This document shows, piece by piece, positions 9,424-18,572 of a stretch of DNA of 18,572 bases. The position numbers were made by a program, and so were the translations under genes. Where the stretch lies: assembly GCA_034696485.1 (NCBI GenBank), contig JAQIWT010000532.1:1-18572 (forward strand). Direction: 5' to 3'. The stretch comes from Isohypsibius dastychi. Taxonomy: Eukaryota; Tardigrada; Eutardigrada; Parachela; Isohypsibiidae. Positions within the stretch are counted from its first letter, which is position 1, and each line of letters starts with the position of its first letter. Below the pieces are notes generated by a model. The model made no database searches, was not told where the DNA came from, and was given only the letters and a program-made list of their open reading frames with translations.

Positions 9424-9643
9424 AATTGAAGGAGCTTCAATGATTTACGCGTTCAGATTTTTTGACTAGGAAAACCCATGGATTTCCGTTTAGTCACTAG
9501 CCTTGCGTAGAGACAAAGGTGATTGAATGCCGTCATTCTGAAAGTAAACACCGTATCACCCACGTAGCCGAGCGTTCGGTATCGCTAGGTTTCGTAGTTA
9601 AAACCTTTCATCGTCGGGTGAAGTTTCCAAGAAGGAACATGCT
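9424..9643. other. Junction between duplicated copies
   Basis: Positions 9424-9566 align loosely with the DNA after the copy B lipocalin-like gene, and 9567-9643 is a short spacer unique to the junction. I see no gene and no canonical AATAAA. Confidence 0.45.
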
Positions 9644-10946
9644 CGAAAACGGTACATGGTAACTGCTAATAATAATCTGAATGTTTTGATGTGAGCTTCT
9701 TCTTGTAGATGCAACTCAATTTGAGTTTACAGAACTGCATTGGCTGAAGAGACACGTGGCCGTGTTTTGTTTAGGTATTCTCTTAACCAGAGTGGTTAAG
9801 AAAGTTCGCCGCGAACCTGGACCGGCAAAAGAACAGAGTGGCTGAATCAATCAGCGGAGAGTACCCCTGTTTATCTCATTGTTGGACACACAAGCGAGAC
9901 CAAATGCCACTTGCATCCAGCTCCCTTTCCCTAATGAATGCCGTTAAAATTATGGGCGCATGGAGGTCTCGTGGTCAAAATGCTCGTGATCTATAGGTTT
10001 CGAAGTTCGCCTTACACAGTCTTGACCTTTCGAAGTCAAGAGCTCACGTTGTGCAAACCAGAACCCGAGGAAATCCTTTGTACGGCTGGATGCAGTAGCT
10101 GCTGGTGGCTACCTAATTTCTTGTTTACCGGTTATACTCTCGAAATACGGTTTTTATGAATTCAGTCGAGCAACACTACCCGCTACGTTTGTGGCTGTTC
10201 ATCGGCTGGCCTTGAAAAGTGACAGGCATGAGGCACGAACTGAATGTGATTTCACAAAGCAATCAAATTACTCCTTTGACGGCCAAATGTTTGGGTTTTC
10301 AATCAAATATACAGCGTTTGAATCAAGCTTCTCTGTGACAAATGCAGCGAAATTGTCGCTCGAAAATCTTCCATCTCAGATCATTTGGTGTTTCCGAAGC
10401 ACGCTCGTTAGTACGGCAAAGACAGATATCAAAAAGGGATCAAGACGAACGAATCATACGTTTCTCGAAGTGTTGAGGTATGACTAATACAGCCATGCCT
10501 GGAGTAAATGTCTTAGATCTCACGCCATAAGTGTTTTTCATTCTTCCCCGCCGATGTACATTTTAATCTTGTGACCACCATGATCTCCGACAAACCCACC
10601 TCTGCAACACAATCGCTGTTGTTTCCATGAAGCACCTTCTCAAAACCACACTCGCTGACATCATACTAGCAGTTCAATACAAGTTATGTTACTTTTAGCA
10701 AATGCTTGGTCTTCGTAATAATCAATTATTGTAACGAATATAAATGAGATCAAAGAAGAATAACAGGTAGGACAACTAAAGTACAAGTCGACCCACGCCG
10801 TCTCAAAGATGAAGGGTCACCGAATCTTTAGATAAAAAGCGAACGTATAACGTTTGAATCAGTATAGCCTCTGAATTACAGGAATGATTATCCAACAACA
10901 ACGTGTATGAATGATGAACAGAATACGAGCCTAGGGTCGTTAAGAA
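9644..10946. other. Conserved non-coding block 3' of receptor B
   Basis: Counterpart of 3462-4792. It contains blocks of strong match, for example around 10499-10530 and 10560-10690, separated by indels that break every frame. Open frames at 9938-10159 and 10191-10487 do not correspond to intact frames in copy A. I see no gene. Confidence 0.45.
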
Positions 10947-12029
10947 CTAATTGTTGCTTTTTGCCATAGATGAGGTTTTGAATCTTGTGATAGTGTTCAG
11001 TTCCGAAACTCCAGTATCAACTCCCACTTGACCCAGGTTCTTGACGCAGAGCAATCTCTTGACGATCCACCACGCTCGGTTCCGATACTCACGGTTCAAA
11101 CCAAGAAAGATCACCTTAAAAAACCAAAAAAATTATGACCTTTCTTGACCAACTTTAAAGCAGTTACTTACGGGACCCCCGGCGAACCCACACAAAGTCA
11201 AAAATCGCAACCATAGACTGATACGACGATCACCAACCATTGACTGCGGGAACAGGCTGGCAAGGATCGGAAGTGGAATGACGCTCACAGTATACCAGAT
11301 AGCCATTGCACAAAGCACTTTGGTTATTTTCAGTCTGCGATCCATTCTGACCAGCTCCGCTCGTTTCATTTCAAGTCCCCATTTGTTGAACGCGTGTTTG
11401 ACGAAAATGACCAAGTAAGTTACAATGGACAATGACAACGGAATGTAGTTGCCAAAGGTCACGACCAGAGTCGAGCCAATCTGGCTGGTGACCTTTGTAT
11501 ACCCGCATTCTCCAGATGGCAGCACGCCATAGAGGAAGCCATGTCCCGAAAGAATAATAACACTGATTACCAGTGAGATTACATTGCAGAGCGTCACTGC
11601 TGTAACCAGGGCTGGCTTTGAGGTCAGTGTGCGGAAGTGCGATGGATGAAGAATTGCGACGTAGCGGTTGGCTGCGAGGATGAAGAAATTCCAAATGGCT
11701 GCATACCAGAATAGGAACTGGAAAAAGAAGACCATGTTGCAATCAACGCGAACCTTGCCGGTGATAAACACGGTGTAAGCGTTGGTGCTGTGAATGTAGT
11801 TGCAGATTGAGAAACAGAGGTCTTGAACTTGTTGGTGGATAATGAGCCAGCCAGCACCCGAACGAAATTTTTTCGAAGAGCTAATGGTTGCGATCAGCAG
11901 GAGCATCAGGATCATTCCGCCAAGGGTAAATATCGATATGGTGACGAACCAAATTGTCATGGAAAACGAATTTAACGGTGCACCGATGGTTCGCGAAATG
12001 TTCGCAGACAAGCTGGTGTTTTGCATCAT
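10947..12029 (-). CDS. Rhodopsin-type seven-helix receptor (copy B)
   Basis: Two exons on the minus strand, 12029-11172 and 11114-10947, with a 57-nt phase-0 intron, giving 341 aa, the same length as copy A and about 93% identical by eye. Exon 2 lacks an ATG and is recognised by homology (VIFLGLNREYRNRAWW onward to a TAG at 10947-10949). It keeps the two N-terminal sequons, the helix 3/loop 2 Cys pair, NRY for DRY, and GP in the helix 7 motif. Differences cluster at the start of helix 4 (ALVTAVTLC against ALIAAVIVC) and in the third inner loop (WGLEMKRAELV against WGPELKRSEQV), which suggests some tuning of G-protein coupling or drift there. The start at 12029 is the first Met of the shared frame. 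It is divergent from the lipocalin-like gene at 13126. Confidence 0.85.
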
Positions 12030-12546
12030 TTCTGTGAAAAGGTGGAATTGTGTGCAGTGCGTTTGATTCAGTGGTGTTTTTATTCCAGTGAATTTCGGTC
12101 ATGAACGCGCAATTACAGAGTAGGAACAATGTGCCATAGCCCAAAGGCAGATCTTGTCGGTTATTATGGGATCATTGTAACAACGTCGTATTTGAGGGTG
12201 GATAACGTCATTCACAATGATTGCTGAAATGCCAGGTAGAAATGGAGAAAGCATTGTTGCTGTGATCAGAAATATCACCGACAAAACACAGAAGGCACAT
12301 GACAGAGCCATCAGTAAGAGGAGATGACATTGACACGAGGACAGTGGGCTGGAAACTTATGACTATCTGTGGCACCAAACTGGTGAAACAGTTGTCAAGC
12401 TGCAGATTTCAGCGTCATCCGAAATTTCACGTTGAACGCTCTTGGATGTTGTGCCAGTAATACTGCAATCATACCATAGTTCTTGCTGTTCTGTTCAGTT
12501 GAAATTCCAGTTGTTACGTGCACTGTACATTATTACCGTTACGTTA

Positions 12547-12981
12547 TTACCCATATACATGTACTAGATGAAGTAGATGAAGAAGGGAGCTCCTAGAGAG
12601 CAAATTCTGAAGTGAAGCAGTACATCCTGATTCAGATTTTTCATAACACTTATGATATGATATTAGAATTGAGCATGATTTTCTGATGTAGCCAACGTTT
12701 TGCGTACTAGCACGGAAAATCGGCATCCCTAGGTACAGGTACCCTGTATCTTTCATCTCGAGTGAAGTGGGTATCAGGCCATTCTTGATTAACCTGTTTT
12801 TCACATCATTTAATTCAAATATGACGTTGTTCCACAAATCTAGCCGTCTCGTTGATAGTGACTCAAGGAATCACATTGGATTAATTCGTTCAGATAATGG
12901 CAGGTCGTACTTGCCATGAAGGTTCCTTGATGGTGCGTCCTGATACATACATCGATCTTGTCGCAAATGAAGTAATCGCAT
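12547..12981 (-). pseudogene. Possible degraded coding fragment with one in-frame stop
   Basis: From an ATG at 12981 the minus strand reads 36 codons (ending LPLSERINPM), then a TGA at 12871-12873, then 107 more codons in the same frame to a stop at 12547. The sequence after the TGA (FLESLSTRRLDLWNNVIFEL) looks protein-like, and the whole 144-codon frame has only that one interruption. I do not recognise a family. It may be the remnant of an inserted gene or mobile element specific to copy B, or chance. Confidence 0.25.
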
Positions 12982-13073
12982 GTAAAGAAAACTCTAATCA
13001 ATGTGCTCTTATTGGGTCGTGAAAATATTCGGTTTTAATAGTTCACCAGTAATCCAAAACATGGCTGATGCAG

Positions 13074-13080
13074 TATATAG
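13074..13080 (+). promoter_or_regulatory. TATA box of lipocalin-like gene B
   Basis: TATATAG lies 46 to 52 nt before the ATG at 13126, in the same conserved segment as the TATAAAT in copy A. The spacing to the start codon is nearly identical in the two genes. Confidence 0.6.
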
Positions 13081-13125
13081 AACCCGAAACTCGATCCTCA
13101 TACCATTGGCCGTTACATTTTCACC

Positions 13126-14033
13126 ATGGTTCCACTATTAATCCATATTGCTGTCGTTTGTCTCCTTTCGGCTGCTTCCCGTAGGTCCCAAATTCCCAGT
13201 CAAATCCATTATTCAAAATAACGTTTTAGGGTCATCAGTGACAGATGCCACCTGTGTTCCGAGCTCCCCTATCGCCGTCGATGTGGATCTTGAAGCGGTA
13301 GGTTAGATCCAAAATATTGACCATACCTGCGAACTTACTCACTCAATCACCGGAACCTTGGATGCTTTACAGAGTTTGGGAGTGTGGTACACTTATTTAA
13401 CCGGCCCGGGTCTCACCGTAACAAACACGTCGAATAAAAACTCGATGAGCACCTACCAGAAATTAGGCTACGTTGAAGGAAGCCTTAACAAGATGGCACA
13501 AGCACTGGAAATTCAGCACCTCCGTGGGAATGCGACTGAATGCTCGTATGTTTACCTCCAGGCTAATCGTACGTCTTGCGGACTTCACCAACAAACTTAC
13601 TGGATCGTCGGAGACCCACTCGTTGTCGGTATGGACACGGATTGCTCCGATTTTGAAACGATGTAAACTATTCGTAATCGCTTCCATTTCAGGCTATGAA
13701 GAAAAAACAACAGTTTATTCTGACCCGGACTTTATCCAGATTTTGCTGAAGTGCGTCAACACCGGCTGTACGAGCCACGTTTTCCAAGTTCACATCCGAA
13801 AATTCCCACCAACACTCACTATCAACGACATCGCCGCCATCAACGGCATCGTGGATATGACCCTGGCGCCATATTGCTACTCCTATACCGACCTGAACCT
13901 AGTCCACACGAACCCTGCGCCCGCTTGCAACTACCAGAACCGACCAACTGAATACATGGATGAAGTCAATTACATCCGAAAGAAAAGCAAGACCGAATGC
14001 CAGCTGGAACGAACCCGACTCGGACGGGACTGA
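13126..14033 (+). CDS. Secreted lipocalin-like protein (copy B)
   Basis: Four exons, 13126-13180, 13230-13297, 13373-13628 and 13693-14033, with introns of 49, 75 and 64 nt in phases 1, 0 and 1, giving 239 aa. Exons 1, 2 and 4 match copy A exactly in length, and exon 3 is one codon shorter. The signal peptide (residues 1-17) is followed by ATCVPSSPIAVDVDLEASLG and the lipocalin-like GVWYTYLTGPG. All eight mature Cys of copy A are conserved, as are sequons NAT and NRT; NTS of copy A becomes NTG, and a new sequon NTS appears near GPGLTVTNTS. About 45 residues of some 215 mature positions differ from copy A, concentrated in the loop after GPG, around the exon 3/4 junction and in the next strand. 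Secretion is inferred from the signal peptide, and small-ligand binding from the fold guess. Confidence 0.8.
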
Positions 14034-14538
14034 GCTCGAACGAACTATTATGTTAAAGACGTTAAGCCGTTAGAACAAACAATTCCTTGGGTTTGTCATT
14101 TAGTCGCAAATTTGCGTAAAGATCAGTACGGCTGAATGTGTGCACAAAGACCGTATTATCCACATAAACTAAGTTCCGTGGATTAAACTCAGTCCGATAA
14201 AACGAAGACGTTACGCGACTTAAGCGGAAACTAAGTGATGTTCACTTGGTTCTTGACAGAACAGTGCAGCCCAGACCAAATTCAAAAAGGTCATCCGACA
14301 GTGAATAACGCAAGCAACGAGATCGACTTAAATACTGCGTACTACAATGTAGAACCCGGTCCTGAAAGCCTCCCGGCTTCATGACGTTTGGTCCACCATT
14401 CCGCAAAGTGATGTTTCTCATGCAGCATCCAAGTCAGGAGTTTTTCGTTAACCAACCGTTGAAATGACAACGAGAGATTCTGGCGAAGGAGATGCGGTTC
14501 ATCCACGCATACATCTTGCATATACCCTTGAACAGAAT
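14034..14538. other. Intergenic region
   Basis: Positions 14034-14166 are the end of duplication copy B. An ATTAAA at 14182-14187 lies about 150 nt after the lipocalin stop and may be a poly(A) signal. A 66-codon minus-strand frame (14342-14542) begins at a TTG and overlaps the stop of the next gene; I do not regard it as real. Confidence 0.45.
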
Positions 14539-15435
14539 TCAATTTAAACCACTTTCATTCGACCGAAATCCAACCACCTCACTTGTGAGTTCGTTGAAGA
14601 AATCCACCCCAAACATGCTCTCAGCAAATTTCTCCACGTTCTTCTTGCCCGCCCGCTTCGTCTCGTCTAACCGAACATGATAACACGAAGCCAGTCTCCG
14701 TAATCCCGCATGCCCACCGATGAGCTTCTGGAAAACCCTCCAGATGAAATCACCGGCGGACATCGATTTGCCGGTTGGGGTTTTGAAATTCTCCTCAAGT
14801 GTCTTGATTTCACTGGTGATGAAGATCGTCAGGCAACTTGGACGCAGGAGGATCTTATCGGTACCATCCACTTGAAAATACCACGGAGAGGTCATATCGC
14901 TTAGTCTGACAAATTTCTCATCGACTTCAGCGCCTGGCTCTTTGGTGGATGTGTTACGTCGATTAATTGTGGATTCATATTCCAAATACTCAATAGGAGC
15001 TGGAAAATCAACAACGTTGAACATCTGTGCTCATTTTGAAAAATTGGAATACTCACAAACTTTGTCGAAAGTGACTAGTTCTCTGTAAGTGTATAGCACT
15101 TTTGAGCGATCAGTCTGCTTCTTTGGAGAACGCTCGCTGCTTTTCGCTGCAATGAATAAAAATAGTCAACCAATCGTGGAAAAGGCAACAACATGACATA
15201 CCTTGTAAATCCATGACCGTACCGCGACCACGATATTTCCTTCCTGCAATCAAGGGTTGGATCAACGTAAGCGACGTTAATTACGGTTTTCGGGAAGTAA
15301 CCTTTTGATTTGTTTTTCGAAGTTTTCGAGTTCTTTGTTCTCGACCTTGTGGGTTCTTCCGGAGTGTATTCCGAGGACGAGTCGGTATGAACTTCTTCGG
15401 ACTGTGGAGATCGAAGGCTTCTACTCGATCTTGCC
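14539..15435 (-). CDS. 3' exons of a host gene: Ser/basic linker and unclassified C-terminal domain
   Basis: Four exons on the minus strand: 15435-15302, 15243-15202, 15146-15061 and 15024-14539, coding for about 248 aa. Introns are 58, 55 and 36 nt. The first exon needs a phase-2 donor upstream; exon 3 of the neighbouring gene (ending 16969) fits and would give a 457-aa protein. Residues are first Ser/Arg/Lys-rich (ARSSRSLRSP, YTPEEPTRSRTKNSK, GRKYRGRG), then LYTYRELVTFD, then a compact domain with TIFITSEIKTLEENF, DFIWRVFQKLIGGHAGLRRL and FAESMFGVDFFNELTSEVVG. The helical pattern faintly recalls BEN domains, but this is only an impression. The linker suggests a nuclear protein. The first two exons are open in a second frame, so the frame choice rests on continuity into the last exon. 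The 36-nt last intron is suspiciously short. Confidence 0.55.
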
Positions 15436-15934
15436 CTAAAAAATAAAATTTACATCAACGAGAATACTTCTACCGAAAACTTTCGTGACCCCCTGGCGGC
15501 TACTGTGATAGCGCAGTGCAACGCCCCTCAAGACAGGTTCTACATCAGCCTCACTTATCACTACACTCTGATTCTTCATATAAGTTGATAGGCTTGCTTC
15601 AATGGAAAAGGTCAAGTTATCAGGCACTGACAGATTTTCAGGCAGTAAGTGAACAATGCATTTTATCAACAGGAAAACCAGCGATTCCTCCGCGATACAG
15701 AAACCAAATGAAAACCGGAATAAACGAGAATCCGTAGTAAAGGTTCACAATTGAAATCACTGGAGGAGACTGCTAAATTCCGGATTATGTTCAATTTTAT
15801 CTTCGGTCGCGACGGTCTCCAGCCGAACCGACGAATCCAACGCTACCGAGGCCACTCCCTTCTTATAATAAAACTCTTTCAGCTGTTTATTGTTTTTCAA
15901 AACGGCGTCATAATCTTCAAGGCTAGCGACACTA
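15436..15934. other. Intronic or 3' UTR DNA with an alternative open frame
   Basis: On the minus strand, 15961-15757 is open in a second frame (68 codons, including LEDYDAVLKNNKQLKEF) and begins after a plausible acceptor (TCTAATCAG) in phase 2, so it could be another alternative terminal exon. The 15669-15436 minus-strand frame ends in TAG at the next acceptor and is more likely intron. A poly(A) signal lies at 15886-15891. Confidence 0.35.
15886..15891 (-). terminator. Poly(A) signal AATAAA after the DNA-binding isoform
   Basis: TTTATT on the plus strand reads AATAAA on the minus strand, 44 nt past the TGA at 15935-15937. The position is right for ending a transcript that uses the pogo-type exons as its last exons. 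Confidence 0.5.
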
Positions 15935-17903
15935 TCAGTTAGGGAGGATTGCGAAGGAGGTCTGATTAGATCCAATTAGAGAAATTCCATTGCGTTGTTT
16001 AAATGATCGCAGCCAGCCAGAACTTGCGGTAAAGTTTTCGATTTGCAGAGCAACGGCCACACTTGATGCTTGGGCTTGAAGCAAAGGTCCATTGACAGGG
16101 ATATTCCTGGCTCGACACGACTCAAACCATTCATGAACAATCCGATTAAGCTCAGGATGAACCAGATTGGTTTTCTTCATATCCAAATTCGGCGAAGACA
16201 AAATGAGAGATTCGATTTTGGTTCTGTTTTGGAGGATGTTGTGCACAGCTTGTCGCGTGATGTGAAAATGAACTGCCAGCTGCCCCTTTGCCATTATCTG
16301 GAACAGATCAAACGAGATACAGAAAATGGTTTCGTGAAGATATAACAGAATGCTTTTATTTTTCACGAACCTTTTCATCTGCCATTCTGAAGAGCTCCTG
16401 CTTTTGACGAAGTGTCAATCGGCTTTTCTTGGATGGGTCCTTCGGCCTTGGGCATCTTGACATACCAGTAGCACCATCTGACCGGAGTCTGCAGGAAGCA
16501 TGGGAAATTCGCAAGATCACATTCGGAGAGAGAAAAACTCAAATGAAGAACTCCAGAAAATGGCGAACATTAGCGGTTTTAACCTCAGCTTGGGACGAGG
16601 GTTTCATTTCAATAAGCGCTTGTGTTAAAAGTATTATTGGGGGTATGTCAATTTATGCTTGAAACCATCTGGACAACAAAAGTTGTCTAGAATTTCCCCT
16701 CATGTTATAGTCAACGAGCGCCGCAATTCGTTAAATAAAAAAGCAAGCACTGTCAAGTTTTGATGCTCGAAAATTATCAGGAATCGACGTGTATTATCAG
16801 CTGGTAAAAAACAAAATCGTGAAAAAATCATTTTCATGATCTTTCACGAGTGGCGCACTTTCCTCAACTAGAAATCCTGGGCAATATAATTTTGCAGATT
16901 AGTGGCCTCATCGCACTCGAGGTTACAGAAAACTATACGGCTTAATTAAGAGCTAAATAATGTGCTACCTCTTTGTCGTTCCACCGGAAGTCTTTGGAGA
17001 ATGGGACATCTCTTGAACAGGGTACTCTGGACTGCTGCCATCCACGACTGACGAACCTTGAAAACACAAAACAAAACACTCAGACAGGACGAACGAACAA
17101 AAAAGTCTGAGTAAAAAGAAGTTTCGTAAAATAACAATGAACCGAGAAAAGTACGGATTGGAATTAACCAAGACGTGAAATTCAAACACCAAACAGAACC
17201 AAAGGAATATATATACATCCGAATCGAAAAACGCAAGAAAGAATACTCCAATAATCAAAAGTTGGATTATTTCAGCAGGCTTCTACTGGCATTCAGTTTA
17301 CATTTCACGTCGTACCTTCGGGAGCTGGCGTTTTTGAAATATTCCGCACATCTTCACTGTAATGTGATCCAAGAAGCGGGAAAGCCGAGCTCATTGCCTC
17401 GTCAGGAATATTCATCGAAGTATCCATTTCGGAAAATGGTAATCCCGATCCACTTTCATAATCGTTCTCACTTGGATCATTTGCTGGCGATAGATTCCTG
17501 GAATGGTAGCTTGGCTCGATATTCTCATTTCCAACCTAAGAAACCAATCGTTTTCTAAATGCTAGGTAAAAAAGAATACTCTCACTCTTTCAAGAAGTAC
17601 GTTCAGATCACGAAGTGAACTCAGATTGTCCTTCTTGATGGCGTTCTTCACAAACGTTGGAGCAAGTGGGAGATCGTTGATGAATACTGTTGGAATGAGG
17701 ATGCTTCCGTGAGCTTTAACTCGAACAGCCTTCTTTATTTTTGGCACAGATGAGAGAATATCCAGCTGGTATAACAAAGCGATTTCTTCGACGGCATCGA
17801 ACGACTTTTTCCACGGATTGGGATTGAATTCCGGATTTGGGTCCAGATGTTGAAGGAGTTGAGCAAAGTCGAATGATTCTTTGGTTTTTCGTAATTTTTC
17901 CAT
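15935..17903 (-). CDS. Pogo/CENP-B-type DNA-binding protein, possibly a host-transposase fusion
   Basis: Five exons on the minus strand: 17903-17586, 17535-17316, 17056-16969, 16488-16371 and 16297-15935. Phases 0, 1, 2, 0 are consistent throughout and give 368 aa. Residues 1-106 are an unclassified domain (WKKSFDAVEEIALLYQLDIL), and 107-210 are a disordered Ser/Pro-rich linker. Residues 233-276 match the first helix-turn-helix of pogo/Tigger transposases and CENP-B (LTLRQKQELF, then GQLAVHFHITRQAVHNILQN). Residues 293-354 match the second CENP-B-type element (VHEWFESCRARNIPVNGPLL and FTASSGWLRSFKQRNGI). The protein stops 14 residues later, so there is no DDE catalytic domain. It probably binds DNA in the nucleus without transposing. 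The start Met 17903 is chosen because the frame upstream looks non-coding, though it stays open to 18023. The donor after exon 4 (GTTCGT) is weak. Confidence 0.72.
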
Positions 17904-18572
17904 GACAGAACCAGTATGGCATTGCCGCATTGAGGACACCGCACCGCAAAGATGGGCAATTCCTTTTCGTTTTCGAAAAATCAAAACACAAAACATCAAG
18001 GAAAATGCCAGGTCCAGGTCCAAGTTCAGGTTCCGGTTCAGGTTGTTCGCATATCATCCCACAGGGGGAGCCGCTGCATCGAAGCTGGTATGATAGGGTC
18101 CGCATCCCATCTTCGACCGCGTATGCTTTTAAGGTGGAACGCGTGTCCATGTTGCCCACTTTGGGTTCCCGAATTGTTCGAGCTTTTGGTAGCCTCTACC
18201 ATAGATACGTGCCGTTTGGCTATCCTAGAGAATGAGCCCACGCAACACCACGCACGGTCACTCAGACAGGCAGAGAGGAGGAGCCATAAACAGAAATTTG
18301 TTTGCTTTTCTACCGGCAAAGAACTGTGCTGGTTTGAACGAAAAAAATGCTGTGCAACCCGCTCGTTTTACTTACGTTAACCGGAGGCTTTCTAATCTCT
18401 ACAGTTATGACGCATCATCGGAAAAATCCCTGTGTGAATTAATTTATACGGCATAGTCCTGAAGTTGGGTCGCCATAAGTTGCCCTCTGATATGTTGCTA
18501 TCCTCCATTTCACGAAGTTTAGACTTGCGTATTTTCGAGCTTAAAAATCGAGTTTGTTGTTTCTAAACTTCA
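17904..18572. other. Upstream region of the DNA-binding gene
   Basis: It should contain the promoter and 5' UTR of the minus-strand gene starting at 17903. Overlapping open frames exist on both strands (plus 17952-18380, minus 17716-18159 and 18038-18319), but none has a recognisable domain and they contradict each other. I see no clear TATA box. Confidence 0.4.
18009..18044 (+). repeat. Degenerate hexanucleotide tandem repeat
   Basis: Six units in a row: CAGGTC twice, CAAGTT, CAGGTT, CCGGTT, CAGGTT. It lies about 105 nt upstream of the start codon of the minus-strand gene and is probably in its 5' UTR or promoter. Confidence 0.85.

Larger units (their letters stand above)
3462..9566. repeat. 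Tandem segmental duplication, copy A
   Basis: This segment is homologous, in the same order and orientation, to 9644-14166. The left boundary is set by CGAAAACGGTACATGGTAAC, present at 3462 and at 9644. The right boundary is near CCGTATCACCCACGTA (9551-9566), matching CCGTATTATCCACATA (14151-14166). Alignable parts are the non-coding block before the receptor, the receptor gene, about 380 nt of its 5' flank, a short promoter segment, the lipocalin-like gene and about 140 nt after it. Copy A is about 1.6 kb longer because it holds a retrotransposon fragment and a hAT-like element that copy B lacks. Confidence 0.85.
12030..13125. other. Divergent intergenic region B
   Basis: The receptor-proximal 360 nt and the last 75 nt align with copy A. 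The roughly 650 nt between (about 12395-13050) do not, and include a broken minus-strand frame (separate entry). Copy A has the retrotransposon fragment in the corresponding place. Confidence 0.55.
9644..14166. repeat. Tandem segmental duplication, copy B
   Basis: Second copy of the module described at 3462-9566, in the same orientation. Receptor exons are the same length as in copy A (858 and 168 nt), and three of the four lipocalin exons are also unchanged in length. Non-coding parts have drifted much further, so the duplication is not very recent or the coding parts are under constraint. Confidence 0.85.

Noticed and set aside
12099-12311. 70-codon minus-strand frame with a signal-peptide-like start upstream of receptor B
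   Set aside because: The homologous DNA in copy A (about 5980-6180) aligns well at nucleotide level but indels break the frame, so it behaves as 5' flank or UTR, not protein.
15935-15975. Frameshift mutation or assembly error at the end of the pogo-type exon, with the second frame (15975-15757) as its true continuation
   Set aside because: Possible, but there is no homopolymer at the site, and an alternative acceptor in phase 2 plus a poly(A) signal explain both frames without an error. I keep it only as the alternative explanation.
17952-18380. 142-codon plus-strand frame upstream of the DNA-binding gene
   Set aside because: It contains low-complexity VQVQVQ from the hexanucleotide repeat, has no recognisable domain, and competes with open frames in other phases; no splice context supports it.
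1-18572. CRISPR arrays, rRNA, intact tRNA genes, bacterial operons
   Set aside because: I saw no regularly spaced direct repeats, no rRNA or cloverleaf sequence, and no polycistronic ORF arrangement.

Overview
The window looks like nuclear DNA of a small-genome invertebrate animal. Protein-coding genes are split by many very short GT-AG introns (mostly 49 to 75 nt), and they include rhodopsin-type seven-helix receptors, secreted lipocalin-like proteins, a pogo/CENP-B-type DNA-binding domain, and a piece of a non-LTR retrotransposon with a restriction-like endonuclease tail. Nothing looks bacterial or organellar. The exact phylum cannot be read from the sequence. A tardigrade or another compact-genome invertebrate would fit, but that is a weak inference. 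All gene models below were spliced by eye from reading frame, intron phase and comparison of duplicated copies.

Layout. Positions 1-816 hold no supported gene. Positions 817-3228 hold two related minus-strand genes for small secreted Gly/Met/Tyr-rich proteins with a signal peptide and a hydrophobic C-terminal tail, suggestive of GPI anchoring. Positions 3462-9566 and 9644-14166 are a direct tandem duplication. Each copy carries, in order, about 1.3 kb of conserved non-coding DNA, a two-exon GPCR gene on the minus strand, a divergent intergenic region, and a four-exon secreted lipocalin-like gene on the plus strand. The copies differ by insertions. Copy A has a retrotransposon 3' fragment between receptor and lipocalin, and a hAT-like miniature element inside lipocalin intron 3. 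Copy B has its own unalignable segment with a broken ORF.

Positions 14539-17903 hold a minus-strand locus. Its first three exons (17903 to 16969) end in phase 2 and can join in frame either to a two-exon pogo/CENP-B DNA-binding cassette that ends at its own stop (15935) with a canonical AATAAA shortly after, or directly to four downstream exons (15435 to 14539) coding for a basic/Ser-rich linker and a C-terminal domain of unclear family. This arrangement suggests a transposase DNA-binding domain captured as alternative terminal exons of a host gene. Positions 17904-18572 hold a hexanucleotide repeat and no supported gene.

The most notable points are the duplicated head-to-head receptor/lipocalin module, which is a candidate chemosensory or signalling pair because a receptor and a secreted small-molecule binder share an upstream region, and the captured pogo DNA-binding cassette.
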